Below, one piece after another: positions 53,007-64,000 of a DNA stretch of 64,000 nt (positions are counted from its first letter, which is position 1; every line of letters begins with the position of its first letter). Source of the stretch: Saitoella complicata NRRL Y-17804 (taxonomy: Eukaryota > Ascomycota > Saitoellomycetes > Saitoellales > Saitoellaceae); contig NW_017567008.1 of the NCBI RefSeq assembly GCF_001661265.1, forward strand, positions 288,163 to 352,162. The letters are read 5' to 3'. The notes beneath the pieces were generated by a model that saw nothing but the letters and a program-made list of their open reading frames with translations, made no database searches and had not been told where the DNA came from. Made by a program: the position numbers and the translations under genes.

Positions 53007-53265
53007 TCTACGAATCATTGTACGATATTATTTGGAAAGTGGAAAGTTAGGGCGTTATTTGTTTCTGATACAGTATATTGTCCATGCCGGAATCCAGTCC
53101 ATCATCTAAGCATAATGTAGATCTCCCACAGAATCATCCATCACATCACTGACGAGAAAACGCCTTTTGCTCCAGACGCTAATAAACGACAAACAAACTG
53201 GGTATATCTATCGTCTCATTCCTTCATCCCTCATTCTCCACGCTCAACGCTCCACATTACGACAC

Positions 53266-54310
53266 TTAAATAAGGGTGTCCAAGAAACGACCAGCAAACT
53301 CAACACCGGCGAACGTAGCCGCGTTCGCAGGGAAAGACCTCAACAATGCCGGTCCGATACCAGGGAAGAAAGCCTTGATACCGCCATTTCTGTAGAGGGT
53401 GCTGCAGACCTGGCTCAAGCTCCTCGCCTCACCAGACTGCAACTGGGACTTGATGGTGTCGATAGGGAACACCAATGTCCACATAGCAATACCAGCACTT
53501 CCACCAGCCATGATGATAGCACTCAATGGAGGTGCCTCAGCGTCTTCTGGGGTCAACTTCTTCTTGAGGATTTCGTAGGTAGCGAAGTATGCCGCGGACC
53601 CGGGTCCATCACGCGCGAGCGTAGCAAAGGATCCACGGAAAACGGAGCGGAGACCACCCTCCTGGTAGAGCTTCCTCATGACGTCAAATGAACCGTTATA
53701 CTTCTTCTCAGATCCCGAACCCTGAATTTGGAGGAGGACCTTGACGCGCTCGAAGGGGGCTGTGAGGATAGTCATGGGTACCGCGGAGAAGAATCCAGCG
53801 ATTGCCATATCGGTCGTGGAGAGCTGAGCCTTCTCATCGTATCCGTGGTATTGACGGACTAGTCTCTTTCCAACATCGTATCCCCAGAACGAAACCGCGA
53901 AAATCGGGGTAACACCCGCCAATGGCGCACCAACACCCGCATACAAACCCGTCGCACCACTCTTTGCGATGGTCTGCTTGACTACATCGAGAGCGCCCTT
54001 ATAAACGCCCGGCGCGGCGGTCTGCATTCGTACTTTGACGAGGTCGAAGGGGTGACCGACGAGGACGGCGCAGATACCGCCGAAACCGCCCGATGCGAAG
54101 GATTTTGCATTGGAGATGAAAGATGATTTCGGGGTGTCGAGGACGGCGGCGGGGTTGGGAATGGATTCGAGAACGGTGTCTGAGAGGGATGTTAGCCAAT
54201 TGAGTCCGTTGGAGGGATGTATGCTGCGCAATTGCTCGTTAACCCGGGGTGTATGCTGCGCCCAATTGCAGTTGCGGAGGAGTGAAACACGTACCTACTG
54301 CGTCGCTCAT
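53266..54310 (-). CDS. CRC1: Mitochondrial carnitine/acylcarnitine carrier
   Basis: Exchanges acylcarnitine for carnitine across the inner mitochondrial membrane. A first exon of only 16 bases (54310-54295) is followed by a 115-base intron and exon 2 (54179-53266); 309 residues. There are three carrier repeats with signatures HPFDLVKVRMQ, APFERVKVLLQ and FPIDTIKSQLQ, and six membrane helices. GGSAGIAMW and the overall repeat lengths match the carnitine carrier subfamily. The N-terminus is MSDAVDTVLESIPNP after splicing. The intron is longer than most here because of an internal duplication (see findings). Confidence 0.88.
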
Positions 54311-54542
54311 GTTGTCGGTCTTTGTATTGTCTATGGTGTTGTTGGTCGTTCACTTGCAAGATGCCTTGTTGGCCTTTTAAGGTTGCGACTGGATTAATGG
54401 CGTCTTCCGTCGGAGGACCGGGAGTGGGGATCTTACACGTGAAAGGACTGATGCGCTGACGTGGGGGAAAACATGGAGACGAGCTGACCTCCGAGACTTG
54501 CAGCAAATACAGATAACATTGGAAGAAAGGGGAAACTACGTA

Positions 54543-55946
54543 TTATTGTTGTTTTTTCAATCTAGCGACCGTGATGGTGGATACCTTGGGGAATGCATCA
54601 TGGAGGTCTTTAGCAACCACCATGATTTTTCGGCTGGAGTGGATCGTTCCTTTGATGTATCCCTGATCCACAAGGTTCGCTGCCATCGCTTCCACATCCA
54701 GTATATCCCATTCTGGTTCGTCATCTGGTGTGCAGCCAATACTCCGTACTGCGTCTGCGGCTCGCTGCGTCGACAACCGTGTCACCGCTAATAAGTCATC
54801 AAACCACACCTGATTTCCCTTTGGAGTTCTATTCTTGGTAAGGATATGTGTTCGTCGGAATAGTGATCGGAATAGGAGGAGTTGTAGACGGTCTCGGAGG
54901 ATGAGGTAAACGCCCGACCTCAAGTACCACGCCTTGTGCATTTCGATCGTGAGAGCATGCAGAGCAAAGTCTCCTTTTCGCTGCGCATGAATCAGCGGCG
55001 AAAAGTACTCTGCGAGATTATATCGCCGTAATAAATCCTCCCGTGGCAGCATACCGATGACGAGCCCGGCCGCGGTGAGGTATATCAGAATCAGCCGTCG
55101 ATTGCGGACACTTGCGTCCATGCAATTATTGAAGGCCCATAGTAGATGTTCCCGTGCTGTCGGGAATTGGTTTCTGCTCAATTCATACCGGCCTTGGTAG
55201 TACCGGTACTCCACAATCTGCGAAAGGGGGTAGCCCTCTATCTTGGTGATTTGGCTTCTGATACTCTCCATTGTTGTCCCCATCAATGTCGTTTTCCGCA
55301 GCTGTTACACATCCGTCAGCATGTCTTCTGAGCAAGGAACCATGCAACACACCCTAAAGTATAATCTGAAGAGGAGATTCGCGACATGGTACGCCGCGCT
55401 CCGCTTCGAGGGAACCTGACAAATATGAGGATGCATTCTCTGCAAGAGCGTCGCCGCCTTCTCCGTGTTACCCAGCGCACGATTTCCAGTCATTTGGTCA
55501 GCCGCTATGCTCAGCTCCGCATACCATCTCGCCATTCGCATCACTAGAGTATTAAGGAATCCTGCGTCGTTACCGTAGGCGGCATGAAGTTGGTTCATGA
55601 GTTTGGAGTAGTGCTCAAAAACAGACACTTCTGATGAGTAATCGCAGTTCTTCATGAATGTGAGGTACCCATAGACGAGGTTTCCGAAAGCTCGGGATCC
55701 TCCTTGGTCAAGGTTGTCACAGAGGTCCTCCACGACATTGGCGTTTGTCTGTATAGCAGTATGAGCATCCCCCTTCGCGGATGAACAGACTACGAGTTAT
55801 ACCTGGAGTAGTTCTCTTCTTAGGTCAGGATAACCAGGCGTATTTGGATCGAAGATGAACAGAGAGCTGATCGATTGCGAGTTCTTTGTGTCGTTCGCGG
55901 TCTTGATCAGAGCGAGGTATTGAGCGAGGAGCGGACCAGCGCTCAT
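54543..55946 (-). CDS. CSN12: PCI-domain protein of the CSN12/PCID2/Thp1 type
   Basis: COP9-signalosome-associated or mRNA export (TREX-2-type) PCI protein. Three exons: 55946-55803, 55353-55748 and 54543-55301; introns of 54 and 51 bases; 432 residues. Helical repeats (QIVEYRYYQGRYELSRNQF and YLTAAGLVIGMLPREDLLRR) lead to a C-terminal PCI winged helix ending KVSTITVARLKKQQ. NLLFRLYFRLRKTTLMG at the second splice matches the conserved segment of Csn12. Csn12 and Thp1 are close paralogs, and the basic tail does not let me tell them apart with certainty. It is head-to-head with the TM9 gene, with 140 bases between the ATGs, implying a shared promoter. Confidence 0.85.
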
Positions 55947-56086
55947 CGAGGTGTATGCTGTCTGCTTCTGTTGGTGGAGTACTCGTGCCCGGGTATACGA
56001 CATCACGTGTGTAGGCAGGGCCCCGCCAAACACGTCACCGCCCACCAGAGAAGCTCACCACCAGCATTCATTCACCGTTCTCCATC

Positions 56087-58204
56087 ATGCGATCAGGATC
56101 AGTCGTAGGCCTCCTAGCACTCGCCGGAGTAGCCAATGCGTTCTATATCCCGGGAACACATCCTACGAATTACGATGTTGGCCAGGAAGTCCCTGTCACG
56201 GTCAATGTTTTGACCCCGGATACGGAGGGAAATAGTCAGACATTGAAGAGTTTGATTTCATATGATTGTAGCTCTCGCATCTGCTCAAACTTGACTGTAT
56301 ACTGATCAGTGGGTGTTACAGATTACCACCCTTCTTTCCACTTCTGCCAACCACAAGGCGGACCAAAGCGAGTATCAGAGTCCCTAGGCTCAATTATCTT
56401 CGGTGACCGGATCCAGACATCACCATTCGATGTCTCGATGCAAACAGATACAGAATGCTACCACCTCTGCACCTCCACCATCCCCGCCTCCGACGCGAAA
56501 TTCGTGAACGACCGAATTCGGGAAGACTACAAATACAACATCCTCGTCGACGGACTACCAGCCGCGAGGGTAAAGTACGATACGCTAACAGAGACGGAGT
56601 ATTACTCGAATGGGTTTGAGTTGGGGGAGGTTATTGGGGCAGATGAAAATGGTGATGGCGGGGTGCCGCATCTGAATAATCATTATGAGATTATCGTGGA
56701 GTACCACCAGATACAGGACAAGTACCGCGTGGTGGGGGTTATCATTCAACCTGAATCTCGTGCTCACCGCGCAGATCCTTGCGCGAAGACTGGAGAGGCC
56801 GTGACACCGATGATTTTGAGCGAGGAGACGGATAACCAGGTGGACTACACGTACTCCGTCCGCTGGCAGCATTCCGATACCGTTTGGGCTACACGATGGG
56901 ATAAGTACCTCCATACCTCCGCTCCCCAGATTCATTGGTTCTCACTCATCAACTCTGCCGTGATCGTGGCGATGTTGACCGCGCTCACGGCCGGCACTGT
57001 CATCCGCGCCCTCCGCCACGACTTTGCCCGGTATAACGCCCTCGACTTCGATTCAGAAGATGCCATGGTCCAAGAAGACTCCGGTTGGAAACTGATCCAC
57101 GGGGATGTTTTCCGCCCTCCACGTCGCCGCATGACACTCTCCGTCCTCCTCGGATCCGGGGCGCAGCTCTTTTTCATGACAGGCGCCACGATATTATTCT
57201 GCGCACTCGGTTTCCTGAGTCCGCAGCAGAGAGGGGGTGTAGGGACGTTCATGGTGATCGTGTGGACGTTGTGTAGTTTCGTGAGTGGGTATGTCAGTGC
57301 GAGGACGTATCGGACCCTTGGTGGGGAGGCGTGGAAGCAGAATTTGGTGTTGACGCCTTTGTTGGTGCCTGGGTTTGTCTTCCTGCGTTACTGAGAATGA
57401 TTTGAGTGCTGACTAGGGTGACAGTGTTGTTTTTGGGACGTTTTTCCTGCTGAACCTCTTTTTGGTTGGGGCTGGGTCTTCGGGGGCGGTGCCGTTTGGG
57501 ACGATGGTGCTTATCGTTGCGTTGTGGTTCTTGATTTCGGTGCCGTTGAGTGTTGCTGGGTCGCTGCTTGGGTTTAGGCAGCCTCCCATCGCTGCGCCTA
57601 TCAAGACGAACCAGGTATACCAAATATTCTTCGTCTCCTCTTTTAGAAGTTGCTGATCAGTTTGGTATAGATCCCACGCCAAATTCCGGAGCAGGTTACG
57701 TATTTGAAGCCGATTCCTTCGATGATGTTGGCGGGTATTTTGCCGTTTGGTGCGATCTTTGTGGAGTTGTACTTTATTATGAACTCCATTTGGCATCATC
57801 AGGCATACTATATGTTTGGATTCTTGTTCTTGTGCTATGGAATGATGGTGCGTACATTAAGATTTGCTGTGTTTGACATACTAACTCGAGATTGTACGCA
57901 GATTGTCACATGTGCTGCGGTAACAGTCTTGATGTCCTACTTCCAGCTGTGTTCCGAGAACTACCACTGGTGGTGGCGCTCGTTCTTCACTGCTGGCGCG
58001 ACGGCTTTCTATATCTTCATCAACTCGCTCATCTACTGGGCGACCCGACTCTCGTTTGGAGGACACAATGTGACGAGTAGCGTGCTATACCTCGGATACT
58101 CGCTCATGATCAGCTTCTTGGCATTCGTGCTGACGGGGACGATTGGATTCTTCTCGACATATGCGTTCGTGAGGAAGATCTATGGAGCGATCAAGGTGGA
58201 TTAA
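56087..58204 (+). CDS. Transmembrane 9 superfamily protein (EMP70/TMN)
   Basis: Nine-pass endosomal/Golgi membrane protein of the nonaspanin family. Five exons: 56087-56267, 56322-57372, 57425-57614, 57671-57847 and 57902-58204; introns of 54, 52, 56 and 54 bases; 633 residues. It has a signal peptide (VVGLLALAGVANAFYIPG), a luminal domain with YHPSFHFCQP, a DDWKxxHGDVFRPP-like start of the membrane part (WKLIHGDVFRPP), and nine helices with SSGAVPFGTMVLIVALWF and SMMLAGILPFGAIFVELYFI. It ends in the KXD-type Golgi-retention end (KIYGAIKVD). The third exon's intron uses an unusual GTTTGT donor but restores LVPGVVFGTFF in frame. Exon phases all agree. Confidence 0.92.
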
Positions 58205-58400
58205 CCTAGGTCCAGCTATATAAAATTCCAAGTTTTGGTTGTTCTATCTGTTATGTCACGGTGCTTAAACTCCAACCCATGTGCGCCCACATCGTGCAAC
58301 CCCGGCCGGGCAACCGAGAGGCGAGACATGAAGCACATAAACCCTGTCCACCTCCAAGTGGGAAGAGTAGAACGACAATACACGACAATCGGATCAAACA

Positions 58401-60164
58401 ATGAACTTGGAATCCTTGAAGGATCGCTTCGCCGTTGCTTCGGCGGATGAGCGAAGGCAGTTGTGCGTTATCTCTCACAATTTGCTGCTGATCAATGAAC
58501 TGACTGGACGGATCGCGATAGACTTAGCATGCTGGTCGATGCCTCGAGACCGAGTGACCTATGGCACCTGCAATCTGCACTCTCCCGAAAGAAGGGTTCA
58601 TACTTTGATATCGTGTCTGCTTTGCCGGCGGAGCTGTTGACGGGTTTGCTGGACTTACTGGAGATTAATGATTTTGGGAGAATGCAGATGGTACGTCGTA
58701 TTACCTCTCGAGATCGCGGGATATGTGCTCAACGCTGCTTGACAGGTCTGTAAGAAGTGGCGGGAGCTGCTGACGTCGCCGCTTCATGCTCAATGGGCGC
58801 TCAAACGATACTACCCGCATGAATACACGGCGGATATCGCGAGAGCGGCATCGATAAATGACGGCCGGTACGCACAGGAGTTCCAAAGAATCGCGGCACG
58901 AGGATGGGCAATGCAGACCGGCCACGCGAAGCAATTCGGCATCCTATACCCCGAGGGCGTAGATCCGGCGAAGCCGGAGGAGACCTCATACCCGATCTTC
59001 ACCATCTACAAAGAGGGATGGCTAGTCATGTACTCACACTACAACTCGGACCCAGCACGACTGATCACAATCCGGAATCTCCAGCACGGACTCGAAGCAG
59101 CCAACACAGAACGGAAAACGTTTTTCTATGCACCGAATCGGGAACAGATGGCGTTGATGTGCGTTGGGGGTGGACATATGGCCGGTGTGAGTTTTCGCAG
59201 GTATAGTCATTTGTTTCGAGGGTTGGTCCTCATTGTTGTGATAGATTGTGTGCTGACGCTGATGTGTGCAGGACGGCTTATGTGTGGAATCTTGTGGATG
59301 GGACGTTGGTGAATACGTTCAAGTTGGCGAGTGCTGCGGTGCACGCGATGGATTGTAATGAAAAGTATCTGGCGGCGGCGTTTGAACATGAGATCGTTAT
59401 GTGGGATTTGGCAGAGAACAGGCTTGCGTCGTTCATGCCGCTTGAGGTAAGTTGGGTTAGGATGTGTGCTTATGGTCCCAGCTGGCTTACAGAACCTCCA
59501 GTCTCTCGAGGCAAGAGTAGTAAAGGTCATCGGCATGGCCATTGATGGTACCGATCCACGACTCATTTACACCGCTGTTCAAGAAATCCACGACGACAAC
59601 AGCGAGCATTACCGCCTCGACTGCTTTGATGGCCTCACTGGTACACTTGCTAAGCGTGGTTACCTACCCGACATGGAAATCACCTTCGCCCAGCTCAACC
59701 GCGGCCGAAACAAGCTCTTCTTCACGCAATTCGACCAGGACAACTACTGGAACGTCAACCTCGAGACAATGGAGTTCGACATGCGACCCTGCGAACACGT
59801 CACAGAGTACGCTGACGAAGAATACGGCCGCCTCTTCTTCCCTGATCGCCGCCTTCTGTTCCGCTACGTCCAGCCCGAACGAGAAACAGAAGCAGAAGGT
59901 CTTTACGTCGAATCCTACGATGACAAGACGGGGCAAGTGAGGATGTATAATCGGGTCGCGCATGACGAGGGGAAGGATCAGGGAAGACATCATGATATCA
60001 ATACGAGTCATTTGTTGCAGGGGGATGAGGGGTGGATTGTGTATTGTCAGTTGAATAGGGCGTTGGTTTGGGGGTTTGAGGAGCCGGGGTATATGTATCC
60101 GAGTTCGGATCAGGCGCAGCCTGGGCCGAGATGTAATGGGACGGAGGCTGTTCCAGCAGATTGA
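58401..60164 (+). CDS. F-box protein with WD-like repeats
   Basis: Substrate-recruiting subunit of an SCF-type ubiquitin ligase, inferred from the F-box. Five exons: 58401-58462, 58522-58690, 58746-59200, 59272-59446 and 59493-60164; introns of 59, 55, 71 and 46 bases; 510 residues. The F-box lies at about residues 35-85 (IVSALPAELLTGLLDLLEI ... VCKKWRELL). It is followed by a helical stretch and a repeat region with WD-like strings (TAYVWNLVDGTL, HEIVMWDLAENR) leading to a long C-terminal β-rich part. The N-terminal exon boundary was fixed by the frame that joins LLSMLVDASRPSDLW. No paralog with a known substrate is recognised. Confidence 0.75.
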
Positions 60165-60356
60165 GATTTAGGGAACGGAGGTCTCTTTAGGCAGAACGGA
60201 TGATATGGTGAAAGCGCCACTTGCAAGTGCAGAATAACAGTAATGTTTATTCCTATTCAATCAACTTTCCTTACTTAACGCCGTTTCCCATTTTGACTGT
60301 TTCTCAGTTACATCGGAGCACACATTTTATATCGTAGCAACATCTTCCCCTCTTCC

Positions 60357-61092
60357 CTAACGGCCAACCAACCTCGCCTCGGTCTTGGCCTGCTCGTTCG
60401 CCTGCATCTCCTTGAGCTCCTCCTTGGTCATGTTGTGAGTAGCGTGAACCTGGTTGAACGGGTTCTCCGGGCTCTTCTGGAACTCCTTGTAGATCATGTC
60501 CTTCATCTGCTGCAACCTCAAACCCTTGTGCTCCTCCTTGAGCTCAGGTAGTCTTCGCTCTTCGTACGCAGCGAATGCAGCCTTGAAACGACGCTCAGGA
60601 TGTCTGTCGACCTCTCCGTTCTTCTTCGTGCCGACCTTCCTGTCCTCGACCAAGGTCATCATGTCTAATGCATCATCAATGTTAGAAGCGGCGAGTGCTG
60701 GTGCCTTGTTGGTGGCGGAGATAAAGTCATCGATTTTGCCGGCGCGTTTGGCCGCGACCTTATCGGCACCCTTTGGCTTCGGCTTGGAGGGCATGCTGGC
60801 CTCTTCCTTCTCGAGCAGAGCCTTTGCTTCGGCCTTCTTGCGAGCGTCTTCGGCTTTCTTTGCGGCGGCGGCTTCGGCCTTTGCGTTGGGGCCCTTGGAG
60901 CCCTTAGACCATTCGGCATCCTCCTTTGCTGAAACAACCTTTCGTGTGGCATCAGCCTTAGCATCTGCGGCAGCCTGTGGAAGCGGATCAGTATGCGATG
61001 GACGACGAAGACAGATCGAGAAGGTGACGTACAGCTTTCCTGGCGTTACCGGCAGCCTTCTTGGAGTTTTCTCCTGCTTGCTTCTTGGGCAT
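60357..61092 (-). CDS. CCDC124/Lso2-type ribosome-associated protein
   Basis: Basic, Lys/Ala-rich coiled-coil protein of the CCDC124 family; yeast Lso2 and the human protein bind idle 80S ribosomes. Exons 61092-61033 and 60974-60357 with a 58-base intron; 225 residues. The N-terminus is MPKKQAGENSKKAAGNARKA, followed by a long Ala/Lys/Glu helix (DARKKAEAKALLEKEEA), a short linker and the family signature toward the C-terminus: RRFKAAFAAYEERRLPELK and NPFNQVHATHNMTKEELKEM. Length and order fit the family. S. pombe Oxs1 has the same domain and a role in redox-responsive transcription, so a moonlighting role is possible. Confidence 0.88.
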
Positions 61093-61452
61093 TGTTTGAT
61101 CTGGAGGGTATTGTTTTGCTGGAGGCAAAAAGTTCGTACTTTGCGAAATCTCGAGACCGCGTTACGTAGCCGCGGTTCAGCCGCCGAGGGCGAGTCAGGC
61201 AGGCCCTTAATCAGGTGAAGCACATGGGCCGGTGAGATAAAACATGTATGAAATGTGGTTGCGATTGAAAATAAGTTATTCTAAAGCCTCATGGGCCTTC
61301 CTGGGTATCCTTGTGTAATGCTAACGCCGAAGCAACCCTCCAAACTCGCCGTGCAAATGAAGTCGTGAACTCCCCATCGTCTTCTCCCATATGGCAAGGT
61401 CTTGACTGTCTAGACGATGCTATCACAATTCCCTGATGGTGCCTGGTCTACT

Positions 61453-62697
61453 TCACCATCTTGGTGTTCCAGGCCTGCTTGGACTTACTCCCGAAGGATC
61501 ATCTTCTGCAGTATCAGCGCTGCTTCTTAGGCGCTCACCAAATCGACGTGGACTGCTCATCCTTGAAGGAGTCGCTGGTCTCTCAGCATCTTTTGGTGCT
61601 GAACTGGCCAGTGGATGATCCGACAACAATGACGCTGCAGACACGGCAGATTCACTGGACACTGTTGCTTTGACCTTAGGCCTCGGACTTCCAAGAGCAT
61701 CCGCACCTGCTCTGAGGTTCAGATGAGCGAACTCCTCAGCAAATAACCCATCGTCAAGACCAACGCTCCTACGTAAGGCTTCATGTCGTTCTCTCATTAC
61801 CTGCGTTATCTTCGGCGTAACCCCATTCTTCTGCGGACTTCCCTTCATGTATGGTGCCCGCTTCTTGATCATCGCCAACACCATGTCTCTGACATCACTA
61901 AACTCTCCTTTCGTCAACTCGTGGAAGCGCAAAGGGTTATCGGCTTCGAGAGGATCTTGATCAAATGGGTCGAGCGGCGGATGGTAGTATAGCATTGAAG
62001 GTGACTTCGAGACAACTGCTGATTGCATTGCAAGCCTGTCGAACTGTTCTCGCCGCTCACGAAATGCCGACAAGGCTTCCAGATTCCCTAGTCCTTCATC
62101 GCGGATGCCCAAGATCCTCTCTAAACCCTCAATAGTAAATGATGCCTGAATGTACCGCAACGCGTCGATAGCGTAGTCCTTTCGTGCGACCCACCGAGGA
62201 AAGCCTGCTTTCAGATAGTATTCGCCTCGGTAGGATATTAGAGGGTGGAAAATTTCTGATTGGAACATGACTGTAGGCGGGGTATTGGGGTAGGTTGGTG
62301 GAAAGATAAGGTGAAAGCGGAAGACGGCGCCAGCATAAGGCTCAGTATGAACGAAAAGAGATGCGTGCCATACTGTGTGCATCGCTCCTTAGTATGCGAA
62401 GATGCCGATGATGGGGCTTACGCACCAGAAATATTGTTCGGCGAGAAAGCGACATACATCCACTCGATGTAATTCGTCGGAGCTTGCAGATTGGCACTGC
62501 ACGTCTCAAGTTAGTAATCGGGGAATGATTTTGGTACTAGGCATGCTGGTGGTACATACTACTCAATCATCAACTCCTGTCGTCTGAAGTACTCGTCCGA
62601 GGACGTCGGTGCACCCTTAGAAGGTGTCAGAATCGGCGAAGCTGTAACTACAGTAAGTACACATTAAAAGGAATAGCAGACGCCTTTACATACCCAT
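61453..62697 (-). CDS. AKTIP: Catalytically inactive E2 variant of the AKTIP/FTS type
   Basis: UEV-fold protein; animal AKTIP joins Hook proteins and FHIP to link cargo to dynein. Four exons: 62697-62694 (only four bases, ATGG), 62641-62560, 62496-62426 and 62372-61453; introns of 52, 63 and 53 bases; 358 residues. The spliced start is MASPILTPSKG. The E2 fold shows MIEYANLQAP, IEWMYVAFSPNN, GAVFRFHLIFPPTYPNTPP and FHPLISYRGEYYLKAGFPRW. At the place of the catalytic Cys there is no Cys, only GEYYLKAGF, so no conjugation is expected. The Ser/Pro-rich C-terminus is unrelated to known domains. The four-base first exon was deduced from frame and the GTATGT donor and needs transcript support. Confidence 0.8.
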
Positions 62698-63093
62698 ACC
62701 GTCCCTTCAGCACAGGAGGCACGATGACCCGGTTACTTGATCCGGCTCTTACGTTGATGTTTGGTAGTTCGGTAGAGTTCATACAACGCGATGCACCCCA
62801 GAAACTGCGCCGGGGGAGCCGCCGTGATGTACGTCAGGCAGAAAGGTATACAAAGGATGTAATGAAATTCTGTCTGACGTGAAGTTCCTATTTGCTATCC
62901 TTGGACTGGTATTACAGCCTGTCTGGGTTGGCTCGTCCAATATATGCGCCCCAATTCGAGGAGACACCACGTTTAACGCGTGCGGCTCATGTAAAATTAC
63001 TGCTCCGTAGTCGGGTGTGGTTGCCGTAAACGGAGAAGTCCTTCTGGAGCGTCGCCCGACTCCTCGATCGGTCTGTTCGGACTCCATGTCGAT
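62698..63093. other. Intergenic between AKTIP-like gene and PEX7
   Basis: 396 bases between two minus-strand genes: the AKTIP-like promoter and the PEX7 3' end. A minus-strand open frame (62779-63087) shows no family features. Nothing else recognised. Confidence 0.3.
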
Positions 63094-64000
63094 TCATCGT
63101 TTCTGTACAGCAGGACCATTGACGTCGAACACGTACACGTGTTCGTCCCAACCCGTACTCGCTGCCCATCCTTTACCCCACAGGCTCCAATCCAATCCCA
63201 TGACAAACTCTCTATGGGCATCCATCTTTCCTATCTCGTTTCCGCCAACCTTCTGCATCCCACCCGGCTGATCCGCTTGCCATAATCGTACACTCATATC
63301 GTAACCTCCGGATAGGAACATGCCGCCATCATGTGGGGAGCATGATACTTTCCGTACGGCATATTTGTGTCCAAGGAAGACTTGTAATGGCCGGCCTGGA
63401 TTTCTGAGGTCCCACGATTTGACCGACTTATCAACTGACGCGGTCATCACGACTCCCTGGTGGTATTTGTTCCAGTCCATGCTCAAGATTTCTCCCTGAT
63501 GTGCCGGTATTGTCATCGCTGCTTGCTGTCCCGTTCTCGGATCCCATGTCTTTAATGAGCCTTCTCCACTAACACTTGCCAGTATACTCGGATGATGTGG
63601 ACTCCACGCTGCTTGATATACACAACCCCCATGTTCGCCTGTCCACAGACTCGTTGTTCGCTGTGGTTCCCATACTTTGATTGTACCGTCCCATGATGTC
63701 GAAAGGAAAGTGGATTTCTCGATTAGGTTGTAGTGGGTTGAGAAGACTTCTCGAGTATGTTCGTGGAAAGTGAGAATTGGGAAGTCACTGAGAGTGATGT
63801 CGTACAGCTTCAAGGAGCCGTCACCAGATGAGGTGAGGATGTGGTTTTCATGCGATTCCGACCATGCAATATCGAACAGACCGTCTTGTGTGTCGAATCT
63901 GCAAAGCCGATCAGCCATCGAACTCTCCAACTACAGCCGCCCCACTCACGTCTTTTGCGCTCTGATTCCTTGTGGAGTCAAACCAAGTATAAATAACTTG
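63094..64000 (-). CDS. PEX7: Peroxisomal targeting signal 2 receptor Pex7 (start lies beyond the window)
   Basis: WD40 receptor that imports PTS2-bearing matrix proteins such as thiolase into peroxisomes. Partial: an exon from 64000 to 63950 (its 5' part cut by the window end), a 51-base intron, then 63898-63094. The N-terminal piece LFILGLTPQGIRAQKT leads into FDTQDGLFDIAWSE, with the typical Pex7 blade strings: TSSGDGSLKLYD, FLSTSWDGTIKVWEP, GGCVYQAAWSPHHPSILAS, MDWNKYHQGVVMTASVDKSV, RKVSCSPHDGGMFLSGGYDM and GLDWSLWGKGWAASTGWDE. The end ...VNGPAVQKR follows the last blade. The missing part should be about 40-60 residues. Confidence 0.9.

Noticed and set aside
62779-63087. Minus-strand 102-codon frame between the AKTIP-like gene and PEX7
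   Set aside because: No family features and it overlaps the intergenic promoter region.

Overview
The window is nuclear DNA from a filamentous fungus, most likely a basidiomycete. It holds about 36 protein-coding genes packed on both strands. Most genes are split by very short introns, typically 46-63 bases with GTRNGT-like donors, CTRAC-type branch sites and YAG acceptors. The kingdom is shown by fungal hallmark genes: SFI1, HapX, YVC1, MSC2, a hybrid histidine kinase and a conventional kinesin with the fungal tail. The phylum call rests on intron size and on a Tnp2-type CACTA transposase fragment, and it is inference. I saw no tRNA, rRNA or CRISPR array.

Layout. 1-11 kb: RAV1 (cut by the window start), SFI1, an M13 metallopeptidase, an acetyl-CoA acetyltransferase and the zinc transporter MSC2. 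11-17.3 kb: a gene-poor island with a 5'-truncated CACTA transposase and several families of short interspersed or subterminal-type repeats. 17.3-31 kb: CDC45, SEC18, a divergently transcribed hybrid histidine kinase, a histidine-phosphatase-fold protein and a small RG-rich protein. 31-38.5 kb: KXD1, the iron regulator HapX with a GATA-site cluster upstream, a JmjC protein, the vacuolar channel YVC1 and RAD6. 38.5-46.5 kb: a single-pass membrane protein, LCP5, an SOD-fold mitoribosomal protein, NCS1 and kinesin-1. 46.5-64 kb: MED4, an STK19-like gene with an apparent reading-frame break, a short hypothetical gene, an NDUFAF8-like twin-CX9C protein, a CUE/AlkB/GRF fusion, a short phosphatidylserine decarboxylase, the carnitine carrier, a CSN12-like PCI protein, a TM9/EMP70 protein, an F-box protein, a CCDC124/Lso2 protein, an AKTIP-like inactive E2 and PEX7 (cut by the window end).

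The genes are mostly unrelated housekeeping functions and form no operon-like unit. Some share themes: V-ATPase assembly and vacuolar calcium release (RAV1, YVC1), calcium sensing (NCS1), metal homeostasis (MSC2, HapX), DNA repair and replication (CDC45, RAD6, STK19, AlkB fusion), vesicle traffic (SEC18, TM9, KXD1, AKTIP-like, kinesin) and mitochondrial or peroxisomal lipid metabolism (carnitine carrier, PEX7, thiolase, decarboxylase).

The items most worth following up are the four-GATA-core cluster upstream of HapX, the CUE/PIP-like/AlkB/GRF protein, the tandem pseudo-receiver plus receiver in the histidine kinase, and the repeat-rich CACTA island. I assigned exon structures by hand. For every gene complete within the window the summed coding length is a multiple of three, except the STK19-like gene, which needs a frame change.
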